Positions 1-8,390 of a stretch of 64,000 nucleotides of DNA are shown here, in pieces. The first letter of the stretch is position 1. Every line of letters begins with the position of its first letter. The notes beneath the pieces were generated by a model. That model was not told the origin of the DNA. It searched no databases and saw only the letters and a list, made by a program, of their open reading frames with translations. A program made the position numbers and the translations under genes. Origin of the DNA: Marinobacter salarius (GTDB lineage Bacteria > Pseudomonadota > Gammaproteobacteria > Pseudomonadales > Oleiphilaceae); the NCBI RefSeq assembly GCF_032922745.1, contig NZ_CP136693.1, forward strand, positions 2,232,001-2,296,000. The letters run 5' to 3'.

Positions 1-734
1 ACATCACCTACAGTTTTTATCCGGTGTATTGCGGGCTCTATAACATTGAAGGCAAAACGGTACCGCTGACCGAGAGCTTCGAGATTAATCCCGAGGACTA
101 CAAACAGCCTAACGGTGGCGTTATCTTCGCCAACCCCAATGCGCCTACCGGGCGATACCTGGCGCTGGACAAGGTTGAGGCTATCGTGGCCGCCAATCCC
201 GATCGGGTTGTGGTTGTGGACGAAGCCTATGTGGATTTCGGTGGGGAGAGTGCCATCAAGCTGGTCGGGAAATACCCGAATCTCCTGGTCTGCCAGACCC
301 TGTCCAAGGCCCGTTCCCTGGCGGGATTGCGCGTTGGTTTCGCGATTGGAAGTTCGGAGGTTATTGAGGCCCTGAACCGCGTCAAGAACAGCTTTAACTC
401 CTATCCTCTCGACCGCCTGGCCCAGGCGGGCGCCATTGCTGCCTTCGAGGACGAAGACTGGTTCCGTGCCACCTGCGAAGGCGTGATCGGTGAGCGGGGA
501 TGGGTGACCTCTGAACTGGAAGCCCTGGGCTTCGATGTGTTGCCCTCGAAGGCCAATTTTATCCTTACGCGCCATCCGGATCACGCCGGCGAGTCCCTGG
601 CGAAGGGGCTGCGGGAACAGGGTGTGATTGTGCGTCACTTCAATAAACCCCGTATTTCGGATTTCCTGCGCATCACCATCGGCACCGCCGACCAGAACAA
701 GCGGTTGATTGAGTGCCTGAAAACGTTGGTGTGA
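1..734 (+). CDS. hisC: Histidinol-phosphate aminotransferase, 3' part (start lies before the window)
   Basis: PLP-dependent aminotransferase of histidine biosynthesis, converting imidazole acetol phosphate and glutamate to histidinol phosphate. About 243 residues are visible in the frame that begins at base 3, compared with about 350 for the family, so roughly the first 100 residues are missing. Visible class I/II aminotransferase signatures are FANPNAPTG (substrate/PLP pocket), VVVDEAYVDF (PLP Asp), and TLSKARSLAGLRVGF with the Schiff-base Lys. The C-terminus RITIGTADQN with its substrate-binding Arg is typical of HisC. The stop is TGA at 732-734. The next gene begins 34 bases downstream on the same strand. 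HisC is a firm call over other aminotransferases, but its operon context is outside the window. Confidence 0.93.
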   Translation, partial: ITYSFYPVYCGLYNIEGKTVPLTESFEINPEDYKQPNGGVIFANPNAPTGRYLALDKVEAIVAANPDRVVVVDEAYVDFGGESAIKLVGKYPNLLVCQTLSKARSLAGLRVGFAIGSSEVIEALNRVKNSFNSYPLDRLAQAGAIAAFEDEDWFRATCEGVIGERGWVTSELEALGFDVLPSKANFILTRHPDHAGESLAKGLREQGVIVRHFNKPRISDFLRITIGTADQNKRLIECLKTLV

Positions 735-768
735 CACAACATACTCAAGGCAATATCACGGAGGCTGC

Positions 769-1512
769 ATGGCTTCACGCACTGAGATACTCCGCACACT
801 GAACGACTGGCTGGCCCCGGAAAACTTCAAGGACTATTGCCCCAACGGTCTGCAGGTTGAAGGCGCGGAAGAGGTCAACACCATTGTCAGTGGTGTCACT
901 GCTTCCCGTGCGCTCGTGGACGCGGCAATCGACGCGAATGCCGACATGATCCTTGTGCACCATGGCTACTTCTGGAAAGGGGAAGATCAGGCTATCCGTG
1001 GCATGAAGCGGGACAGGATCAAGCGCTTGTTGGACCACGACATTAACCTGGTTGCTTACCACCTGCCGCTGGATGATCATCCTGAGTATGGCAACAATCG
1101 CCAGTTGGCCGACGTTCTGGGTATTCTTAATCCCCGTCCGTTGGGCGGGCTTGTTTGGCAGGGTGAACTGGAAGCTCCGATGGCGCCGCAAGCGTTCGCA
1201 GACCTGATTGGTGAGCGTTTGGCGCGGGCACCGCTCCGGGTTGGAGAGGGGCCGGTACAGATTTCCCGGGTTGGCTGGTGTACTGGCGCGGCACAGGGAT
1301 TCATTGGCAGCGCATTGGACGCGGGGCTGGACGCCTACATCAGTGGCGAGATCTCAGAGCCGACCACCCATACCGCCCGCGAATGCGGTATCCATTACTA
1401 TGCAGCAGGGCATCACGCCACAGAGCGCTATGGCGTTCAGGCCCTGGCGCGGGCTCTGGAGAAAACGTTCGGGATAAGTCACCGGTTTATCGACTGCGAT
1501 AACCCGGTGTAA
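769..1512 (+). CDS. Nif3-like dinuclear metal centre protein (YbgI / GTP cyclohydrolase 1 type 2 family)
   Basis: A 247-residue protein matching the short bacterial Nif3/YbgI form. Family members form hexameric rings with a two-metal site; the physiological role is unsettled. Expected metal-binding patterns are present: HHGYFW near residue 64, AYHLPLDDHPEYGNN near residue 97, and a C-terminal YYAAGHHATERYG with the final His/Glu ligands. The ATG at 769 is preceded by GGAGG at 760-764, a good ribosome binding site. It lies between hisC and the convergent zapG gene and may be co-transcribed with hisC. Family assignment is firm; the enzymatic name sometimes attached to it is not proven. Confidence 0.93.
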   Translation: MASRTEILRTLNDWLAPENFKDYCPNGLQVEGAEEVNTIVSGVTASRALVDAAIDANADMILVHHGYFWKGEDQAIRGMKRDRIKRLLDHDINLVAYHLPLDDHPEYGNNRQLADVLGILNPRPLGGLVWQGELEAPMAPQAFADLIGERLARAPLRVGEGPVQISRVGWCTGAAQGFIGSALDAGLDAYISGEISEPTTHTARECGIHYYAAGHHATERYGVQALARALEKTFGISHRFIDCDNPV

Positions 1513-1515
1513 GCG

Positions 1516-1965
1516 TCAGGCTTTCTGCTGCTTCTCGGCCAGGCCAAAGTCCTCGGCCAGGGTGCCTTTTTCCTTGGGGTCGCTCTTCGGGGCGTAGTCC
1601 CGGGGCGGCTCTGCATTGTCTTCGCTGGCGGCGCCTTCCAGGCGAGCCTTGGCGTTTTCTTTTTCAAGCTCCAGCAGCCAGTCCTCGTCGTTGCAGAGGC
1701 GGTTGGCACCTCGCGCCATGTGCTGGTTCACGTCCCGGTAGGTGTCGTTGAAACGGCGCAGCAGGTGCGCGGATTCCATAAAGTGCTCATTAACCTGCGC
1801 CTGGTAGCGAGTGTACTCGTTTCTCAGCTCCTCAATCTGCTGTTCCGCCCGGCGCTGCCGCAGGGTGGAGCCTTGACCAGACCGGCCAACCAGAACCCCG
1901 ATGACAATGCCAACAATCAATGCGGCGATGGCTGCCAGAATCAGGTTTGTCATAAGCTGTGTCAT
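1516..1965 (-). CDS. zapG: ZapG/YhcB family (DUF1043) inner-membrane cell-division protein
   Basis: A 149-residue protein with one N-terminal membrane helix (about residues 6-28, ending VGRSG), then a charged coiled-coil region (RQRRAEQQIEELRNEYTRYQ) and a conserved segment, FMESAHLLRRFNDTYRDVNQHM, split here as FMESAHLLRRF and NDTYRDVNQHM. The tail is acidic and low in complexity. This is the layout of YhcB, which in E. coli links cell division and envelope growth. It is transcribed convergently with the Nif3-like gene (3-base gap) and divergently from zapE, another division-associated gene. The ATG at 1965 is chosen because the membrane helix follows directly; Met5 is a possible alternative. 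Confidence 0.88.
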   Translation of the reverse strand: MTQLMTNLILAAIAALIVGIVIGVLVGRSGQGSTLRQRRAEQQIEELRNEYTRYQAQVNEHFMESAHLLRRFNDTYRDVNQHMARGANRLCNDEDWLLELEKENAKARLEGAASEDNAEPPRDYAPKSDPKEKGTLAEDFGLAEKQQKA

Positions 1966-2216
1966 CCTTTTGATGAATAGGAATTCCTTCCTAAAGTATA
2001 TCGTCTCAAGGCCCTTTCACGCACGAATGCTCAGTGCGCCAATCGTCGTATTGCGTCGTGTGTCGGGCTTGCCCCCCCGCTGCAGCGGTCTCCGGGAGTG
2101 CCGAACGTGGCGAATAAAGCCAAAATCGGCCACAATACGCCGCCGTTATGAATGACCATACTTCGGGAAACGCCTTAATGACACCCCAAAAGCGAATCCG
2201 TATGACCACTACCCAT

Positions 2217-3314
2217 ATGACCCCATGGGAACGATACCAGCAGGACCTTGAGCGGCCCGAGTTTCACAAAGACCCGGCCCAGGAAGATGCGGTCCGCCGT
2301 TTGCAGTCACTTTACGACAAACTGGTGGCGGCGGAAAGGGAGCGTGACAAACCGATGGTCAAACTTCGCCTCAAGTTCAGGAAGGGCAAAGAAGATCCGG
2401 TGAAGGGTTTGTATTTCTGGGGCGGCGTGGGTCGCGGTAAAACTTACCTCATGGATACGTTCTATGAAGCTCTGCCCTTTGATCGCAAGATGCGAGTGCA
2501 CTTCCACCGGTTTATGCAGCGTGTTCACAAGGAACTGAAAAGCCTGAAAGGCGAGAAAAACCCGTTGGATATCGTGGCGAAAATGTTTGCGGACGAAACC
2601 CGGGTGATCTGCTTTGACGAATTTTTTGTCTCTGACATCGGTGACGCCATGATACTGGCAACGTTGATGGATGGCCTGTTCAGCCGTGGTGTGACCCTGG
2701 TCTGTACCTCCAATATCGTGCCTGACGGGCTTTACAAGGATGGCCTGCAGCGTGCCCGCTTCCTGCCCGCCATCGCGCTGGTCAAGAAGCACACCGAAGT
2801 GGTGAACGTGGATGGCGGTGTGGATTATCGCCTGAGAACCCTGGAGCAGGCCGAGTTGTACCACTTTCCCCTGGATGAGGACGCCGACAAGAGCCTTCAG
2901 AAAAGTTACGACGGGCTTGCGCTTGAGGCGGGCAGCCACAGCCTGGAGTTGGATATCAACGGCCGAAAGCTGACCGCCCTCAGCCACGCCGATGACGTGG
3001 TCTGGTTTGATTTCAGGACCCTGTGCGATGGCCCGCGCAGCCAGAACGACTACATCGAGCTGGCGCGGGAGTTTCACGCAGTGATCATCAGCAATGTCCC
3101 GGTGCTGGGAAAAGACAAGGACGATCAGGCCCGGCGATTCATAAACATGATTGACGAATTTTACGATCGCAACGTCAAGGTGATCATTTCCGCAGAAGCT
3201 TCGATTACGGACCTGTATGCCGGCGGGCGGCTTGGTTTTGAATTTGAACGAACGGAGTCCCGGTTGCTGGAAATGCAATCCAGGGAATACCTCGAGGCAC
3301 CTCACAAGGCCTGA
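2217..3314 (+). CDS. zapE: Cell division protein ZapE (AFG1-like ATPase)
   Basis: P-loop ATPase of the AFG1/LACE1 family. In E. coli ZapE associates with the constricting Z ring. The Walker A is FWGGVGRGKTYLMD, followed by a Walker B ICFDEFFVSD and the LVCTSNIVPDGLY sensor segment. The C-terminal ISAEASITDLYAG and FEFERTESRLLEMQS segments are characteristic of the family. The open frame extends upstream to an ATG at 2148 with further ATGs at 2178 and 2202. None has a clear Shine-Dalgarno sequence. I start at 2217 because family-like sequence begins at MTPWERYQQDL. This gives 365 residues, about the usual length. Confidence 0.92.
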   Translation: MTPWERYQQDLERPEFHKDPAQEDAVRRLQSLYDKLVAAERERDKPMVKLRLKFRKGKEDPVKGLYFWGGVGRGKTYLMDTFYEALPFDRKMRVHFHRFMQRVHKELKSLKGEKNPLDIVAKMFADETRVICFDEFFVSDIGDAMILATLMDGLFSRGVTLVCTSNIVPDGLYKDGLQRARFLPAIALVKKHTEVVNVDGGVDYRLRTLEQAELYHFPLDEDADKSLQKSYDGLALEAGSHSLELDINGRKLTALSHADDVVWFDFRTLCDGPRSQNDYIELAREFHAVIISNVPVLGKDKDDQARRFINMIDEFYDRNVKVIISAEASITDLYAGGRLGFEFERTESRLLEMQSREYLEAPHKA

Positions 3315-3379
3315 TAGACGTCGGACTAAATGAAGTCCAATCCGATAACGAACTACCCAAACGATAGAGAGATCAAGTA

Positions 3380-4564
3380 ATGAGCACAGACAACGTCGTC
3401 ATCGTCAGTGGTGTACGCACCCCCATGGGCGGATTCCAGGGCAGCCTGGCCGCGGTTTCCGCACCGGAGCTGGGTGCTATCAGTATTACCGAAGCTATCC
3501 GCCGTGCCGGGTTGCAGCCGGCAGACGTGCAGGAAGTGATCATGGGCAATGTCCTGCCGGCAGGGCTCAAGCAAGGGCCGGCTCGCCAGGCCATGCGGCA
3601 GGCGGGGCTACCGGACAGCACTGGTGCCACGACGATCAATAAGCTTTGCGGTTCGGGCATGAAAGCCGCCATGTTTGCCCACGATGTGATCAAGGCCGGC
3701 ACCAACGATATTATGGTTGCCGGTGGCATGGAGAGCATGTCCAACGCACCGTACATCCTACAGGGCGTTCGCGGTGGCTATCGCATGGGGCCAGGCCAGG
3801 CGCCTCAGGACCATATGTTCCTGGACGGCCTTGAAGACGCGGAAACCGGTCGGCTGATGGGGGCTTTCGCTCAGGAAATGGCCGACAAGAAAGGCTACAC
3901 CCGGGAAGAGATGGACGAATACGCGATTACCTCCCTGACCCGAGCCAAGAAAGCCATTGAAGAAGGGCTACTGAAAGACGAAATTATCCCGGTTACCGTC
4001 AAGACCCGCAAAGGTGAAGTGGTGGTTGAGGACGACGAGCAGCCCCACAGCGCCAACATCGAAAAGATCCCGAGCCTGCGCCCGGCCTTTGCCAAAGACG
4101 GCACTGTTACCGCGGCCAATGCCTCGTCAATATCGGATGGTGCCTCTGCACTGGTGTTGATGCGTGAATCCGAAGCCGAAAAGCGCGGCCTTAAACCCTT
4201 GGCGCGGATCGTTGCCCATAGCACCCAGTCCCAGCATCCGGCTGAATTCACCTGCGCTCCGGTGGGTGCCATCGAAACCCTTTTCGCCAAAACCGGCTGG
4301 ACAAAAGACGACGTGGACCTGTTTGAGATCAACGAAGCCTTCGCCATGGTCGCCATGATGCCCATCCGCGAGCTCGGCCTGGACCCGGAGAAGGTCAACA
4401 TCCACGGTGGCGCCTGCGCTCAGGGTCACCCTGTCGGTTCCACTGGCTCCCGCCTGCTGGTGACGCTGATGCACTCCCTCAAACACTATGGCAAGAAGAA
4501 GGGCGTTGCAGCACTGTGTATTGGTGGTGGCGAGGCGACGGCGATGGCTATTGAAATGCTGTGA
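3380..4564 (+). CDS. Acetyl-CoA C-acetyltransferase (thiolase)
   Basis: A 394-residue thiolase, the standard length. It would catalyse reversible condensation or cleavage of acetyl-CoA/acetoacetyl-CoA. The nucleophilic Cys is at residue 90 in NKLCGSGMKA. The NEAFA motif is present, the active-site His lies in GGACAQGHPVGSTGSR, and the second catalytic Cys is in CIGGGEATA near residue 380. The gene stands between zapE and the DUF1302 gene with spacers of 65 and about 240 bases, so it is probably monocistronic. Biosynthetic or degradative use (PHB, ketone or fatty-acid metabolism) cannot be decided from sequence. Confidence 0.94.
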   Translation: MSTDNVVIVSGVRTPMGGFQGSLAAVSAPELGAISITEAIRRAGLQPADVQEVIMGNVLPAGLKQGPARQAMRQAGLPDSTGATTINKLCGSGMKAAMFAHDVIKAGTNDIMVAGGMESMSNAPYILQGVRGGYRMGPGQAPQDHMFLDGLEDAETGRLMGAFAQEMADKKGYTREEMDEYAITSLTRAKKAIEEGLLKDEIIPVTVKTRKGEVVVEDDEQPHSANIEKIPSLRPAFAKDGTVTAANASSISDGASALVLMRESEAEKRGLKPLARIVAHSTQSQHPAEFTCAPVGAIETLFAKTGWTKDDVDLFEINEAFAMVAMMPIRELGLDPEKVNIHGGACAQGHPVGSTGSRLLVTLMHSLKHYGKKKGVAALCIGGGEATAMAIEML

Positions 4565-4806
4565 TTTGGGCCGGCTGGTTGCATCCAAATTTGTTGACTA
4601 TAGTGAGTCAGTGCGAGGGAAGTCTGCCGCAGAGAGGGGCGTACCAGAGAGGGGCGGAATCGTAAAATCATACTTTTGACTGATCAAAGCGTTCGATGGC
4701 GTTAGCTATAGTGCCAACATCACGAGCACTGTGCATGAAGCCTCCAAACATCGTGAACACCAATAATCAGAGCAGCGACTCAGAACAACAATGGAGTAGC
4801 CTTCCA

Positions 4807-6708
4807 ATGACAAGAAAAACACATCAATGGCAGCAGTGGACTAAATTGCCGCTGGCCGTAGCAGTTGCAGCCGGAGTATCCGGGCAGGCAGCTGCCTATT
4901 CATTTTACGTGGGGGATGTGGAAGCCTCTTTCAACACGACGCTGTCGGCGGGCGTTGGCTGGCGAACCGAGTCACAGGACAGAAGGTTGATTGCCCAGGG
5001 TAACCTGGGGCCTGAATACGCTCCCGGTCAGCCCTTGGCCAACATCGGTGCTTCTACCAACAACTATGACGACGGTAACCTCAACTTCGAGAAAGGGGAT
5101 ACCTACTCCAAAATCGTCAAGGGTAACAGCGAACTTTTTCTCAGCTACGATGTGGATAGCGACACGCTTACCCGGATAGGTGGCTTTGCGCGGGGGCGTT
5201 ACTGGTATGACTTCGAGTTGAAGGATGAGAGCAGAGCGGTTGATCCTGTTGGTCAGCGTCGCGAACTGAACGAAGAGGCCAAAAAATATGCCTCCGGCGG
5301 CGAAATTCTTGATGCCTACGTATTTTCCGACTGGTATTTTGGTAATGTGCCGGTCAGCCTGCGCTACGGCAAGCAGGTGTTGAGCTGGGGTGAGAGTACA
5401 TTTATCCAGGGGGGCATAAATACCATCAACCCGGTTAACGTACCTGCCTTCCGGGCACCAGGCTCCGAACTGAAGGATGCGCTGTTGCCGGTTGAGATGT
5501 TTTACGCATCCGCAGGTATTACGGAAAATGTGACTGTTGAGACCTTCGTGCAAGCTGATTGGGAGCCGGTTCGCCCAGATGATTGCGGCACGTTCTTTTC
5601 CACAAACGACTTCGCTGCTGACGGTTGTGGTCCAGTTTTGCTAGCAGGTCAGTTGCCTGATTCTCAAGCGGCGGCGCAGGGGTTCATTGCTCCTCGTCTT
5701 GCGGACCGTGAGGCAGATTCCAAAGACCAGTTTGGTGTCGCGTTGCGCTGGTATGTGCCAGCCCTGAACGATTCAGAGCTTGGTTTCTACTACATCAAGT
5801 ACAACAGCCGTCTGCCGTATGTCAGTGGTCTGGTGAACAACCCGTCTTCACCCAGCGGCAGCCAACAGAACGATCCGAATGAGCCGAACTCCACGTTTCC
5901 GAGCTACTTTATTGAGTATCCCGAAAACATCAATCTCTATGGTATCAGTATCAACACCACGACCCCGGGTGGTTGGTCTCTGGGTGCTGAATACAGCTTC
6001 CGTGATAACGTTCCGCTCCAGTGGAACGCATTTGAGCTGATCTTTGGTGGTTTGCAGCAGCGTGGTCCAAACGGGGAAATTCTAAGCAAGCTGGAAAAAC
6101 AGCGGCTCGAAGAATCCGGTGGAGCCAATCTGGCTGGAAAGCCTGTTGACGGCTACGACCGGTTCAATGTTTCCCAGGCGCAGTTCACGCTGATCAAGTT
6201 CTTCGACCAGGTCATGGGAGCAAGCCGCCTGTCCCTGATCACTGAATTTGGTGCCACCTACGTTCACGATCTTCCGGACGAAGATGAAGCCCGTTACGGT
6301 CGCTCAGGCACCTTCGGTATCGGTACGTTGCCGGTGGACGGCTCCAACTTCACGGGTGATTTCTGTGAGGCAGGCGCCAACATCAATACCAACTATTGTA
6401 ATAACGAGGGCTTTACCACGTCCTTTTCCTGGGGCTACCGTACCCGTCTGGTGTGGAGCTACCTGAACGCGTTCTCTGGCATTAACCTTTCACCACAACT
6501 GGCCTGGAGCCACGATGTGCAGGGTTACGCGCCTTCTCCGGGCGGTAACTTCAGCGAAGGCAACAAGGCCATTGGTCTGTCATTGCAGGCTGAATACCAG
6601 AACCGTATAACCGGTAATATCGGTTACACAAACTTTTTCGGTGGCAAGCCGTATAACGAGTTGACCGACCGTGATTTCGTGAGTGCGAGCGTTTCCTACT
6701 CATTCTGA
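4807..6708 (+). CDS. DUF1302 family outer-membrane-associated protein
   Basis: About 633 residues. The open frame extends up to 4696, but the ATG at 4807 is chosen because it follows a GGAG at 4791-4794 and opens a clear signal peptide: basic MTRKTHQWQQWTK, a hydrophobic core, then cleavage after QAAA. The mature protein is rich in aromatic-ended beta strands and ends in SASVSYSF, a terminal Phe typical of outer-membrane barrels. DUF1302 proteins are commonly encoded beside DUF1329 proteins, as here. They have been linked to export or uptake of hydrophobic compounds, but no substrate is established. It probably forms an operon with the DUF1329 gene 33 bases downstream. Confidence 0.88.
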   Translation: MTRKTHQWQQWTKLPLAVAVAAGVSGQAAAYSFYVGDVEASFNTTLSAGVGWRTESQDRRLIAQGNLGPEYAPGQPLANIGASTNNYDDGNLNFEKGDTYSKIVKGNSELFLSYDVDSDTLTRIGGFARGRYWYDFELKDESRAVDPVGQRRELNEEAKKYASGGEILDAYVFSDWYFGNVPVSLRYGKQVLSWGESTFIQGGINTINPVNVPAFRAPGSELKDALLPVEMFYASAGITENVTVETFVQADWEPVRPDDCGTFFSTNDFAADGCGPVLLAGQLPDSQAAAQGFIAPRLADREADSKDQFGVALRWYVPALNDSELGFYYIKYNSRLPYVSGLVNNPSSPSGSQQNDPNEPNSTFPSYFIEYPENINLYGISINTTTPGGWSLGAEYSFRDNVPLQWNAFELIFGGLQQRGPNGEILSKLEKQRLEESGGANLAGKPVDGYDRFNVSQAQFTLIKFFDQVMGASRLSLITEFGATYVHDLPDEDEARYGRSGTFGIGTLPVDGSNFTGDFCEAGANINTNYCNNEGFTTSFSWGYRTRLVWSYLNAFSGINLSPQLAWSHDVQGYAPSPGGNFSEGNKAIGLSLQAEYQNRITGNIGYTNFFGGKPYNELTDRDFVSASVSYSF

Positions 6709-6741
6709 TTCGGCCTGAATTCGTTTAACGAGGTAATTTAA

Positions 6742-8103
6742 ATGAAACTGAACAAGAAGCTACTGGCCACTGGCATCCTGTCTGCAACGTTGATTGCGGG
6801 TAACGCCTTTGGCGCGGTTTCCGCACAGGAAGCGGCCAAGCTGGGTGACTCGCTCACGCCAATGGGCGCTGAGAAAGCGGGTAACGGAGGCGCTATTCCG
6901 GCCTGGGATGGCGGTCTGACAACGCCTCCGGCGGGCTACAAAAACGATGGTATCTACGTGAACCCGTTCCCGAATGAGGAACCTAAGTTCACCATCAACC
7001 AGAGCAACGTTGACCAGTACGCGGAAAATCTCTCCCCTGGCCAGGTTGCGATGATCAAGCGTTATGACGACTACGTCATGCCGGTATACGAGACGCATCG
7101 TTCTGCTGCGTACCCGGAACAGGTCATGAAGGATACCGTTGACAACGCTACGACGGTGGAGCTGATCAAGGATGGTAACGGCCTGGGTAATTACCAGACG
7201 GCCACTCCATTCCCGATTCCGCAGAATGGTCTGGAAGTGATCTGGAACCACATCACCCGTTATCGTGGTGGCTCGGTCCAGCGTAACGTTGGGCAGGTCA
7301 CACCAACCGAAGATGGTGCTTTCAGCGTAGTAAAATTCCAGGACGAACTGACATGGAAAACGTACCTGGAAGATTACGAGCCAGGGCAGGACCCGAACGT
7401 ACTGTTCTACTTCAAGCAGGCCATTACTGCGCCTGCGCGACTGGCCGGTAACGTCCTGCTGGTTCACGAGACTATTGACCAGGTTGAAGAACCGCGTCGT
7501 GCATGGGTATACAATGCCGGTCAGCGCCGGGTTCGTCGCGCACCGCAGGTAGCTTATGACGGCCCTGGTACCGCTTCAGACGGCATGCGTACCTCCGACA
7601 ACTTCGATATGTTCAACGGTGCGCCTGATCGTTACAACTGGGAACTGGTTGGAAAGAAGGAAATGTACATCCCGTACAATTCCTACAAGCTGGTCGACCG
7701 TAGCCTGGACTATGACGAGATCATCAAGGCCGGTCATATCAACCAGAATCTGACCCGTTATGAGCTGCATCGTGTCTGGCACGTGCGTGCCACCCTGAAG
7801 GATGGTGAGCGTCATATCTACGCCCAGCGTGACTTCTACATTGACGAAGACACATGGCAGGCAGCGGTGATCGATCACTACGATGGTCGTGGAGAACTGT
7901 GGCGTGTGGCTGAAGCGCACAGCATGCAGTTCTACGATCAGATCGTGCCCTGGTACGCCATTGAAACTCTTTACGACCTGCTGTCTGGCCGGTATCTGGT
8001 CCTGGGGTTGACCAACGAAGAGTCCAACCCGTATGAGTTCGGTGTTGACCGAAGGTCACGTGACTACACGCCTGCTGCACTTCGTCGCGCAGGTACGCGG
8101 TAA
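6742..8103 (+). CDS. DUF1329 family envelope protein
   Basis: A 453-residue protein with a signal peptide (MKLNKKLLATGILSATLIAG, likely cleaved after NAFGAVSA). The mature part matches DUF1329, a family related in fold to outer-membrane lipoprotein-sorting (LolA/B-like) proteins. It includes the recurrent segments GGAIPAWDGG near residue 49, RRAWVYNAGQRRVRRAP, and YIDEDTWQAAVIDHYDGRGELW. No lipobox is seen. The start has a GAGG 8 bases upstream. It is paired with DUF1302 and followed by a strong terminator, so the two form a defined unit. A shared role in moving hydrophobic molecules to or from the outer membrane is an inference from family pairing. Confidence 0.9.
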   Translation: MKLNKKLLATGILSATLIAGNAFGAVSAQEAAKLGDSLTPMGAEKAGNGGAIPAWDGGLTTPPAGYKNDGIYVNPFPNEEPKFTINQSNVDQYAENLSPGQVAMIKRYDDYVMPVYETHRSAAYPEQVMKDTVDNATTVELIKDGNGLGNYQTATPFPIPQNGLEVIWNHITRYRGGSVQRNVGQVTPTEDGAFSVVKFQDELTWKTYLEDYEPGQDPNVLFYFKQAITAPARLAGNVLLVHETIDQVEEPRRAWVYNAGQRRVRRAPQVAYDGPGTASDGMRTSDNFDMFNGAPDRYNWELVGKKEMYIPYNSYKLVDRSLDYDEIIKAGHINQNLTRYELHRVWHVRATLKDGERHIYAQRDFYIDEDTWQAAVIDHYDGRGELWRVAEAHSMQFYDQIVPWYAIETLYDLLSGRYLVLGLTNEESNPYEFGVDRRSRDYTPAALRRAGTR

Positions 8104-8140
8104 GTCGTCATTATCCGGGAGTGATCCCGGGTGGCTTAAA

Positions 8141-8169
8141 AACGGCGGGCCCTGGCCCGCCGTTTTTTT
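8141..8169 (+). terminator. Rho-independent terminator after the DUF1302-DUF1329 unit
   Basis: A perfect 10-bp stem AACGGCGGGC / GCCCGCCGTT with a CCTG loop is followed by an unbroken T-run to 8169. It lies 38 bases after the DUF1329 stop. Confidence 0.95.
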
Positions 8170-8390
8170 ATTAAAGCCTTTGATTTTCCCCGATTGTTGG
8201 AAATCTGCCGGTGTTTTGTAACCTTCCCGTCAAATTTTTGCAGCCTACCCCTGATTTGGTTTAACCTCTCCCTACTAATACTAAAGGCGTACCCGATGCA
8301 GGGCGCCACAGCAACGACAAAGCAGAGATCACATTTGCCGGAAAAGGGCCCACCGGGCTCATAGATTCCGGGTTTTCAACGGGGCAAAGA

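Noticed and set aside
2307..3305. Long open frame on the minus strand opposite zapE (332 codons)
   Set aside because: It is fully antisense to a well-supported ATPase gene, has no recognisable motif and reflects third-position GC bias.
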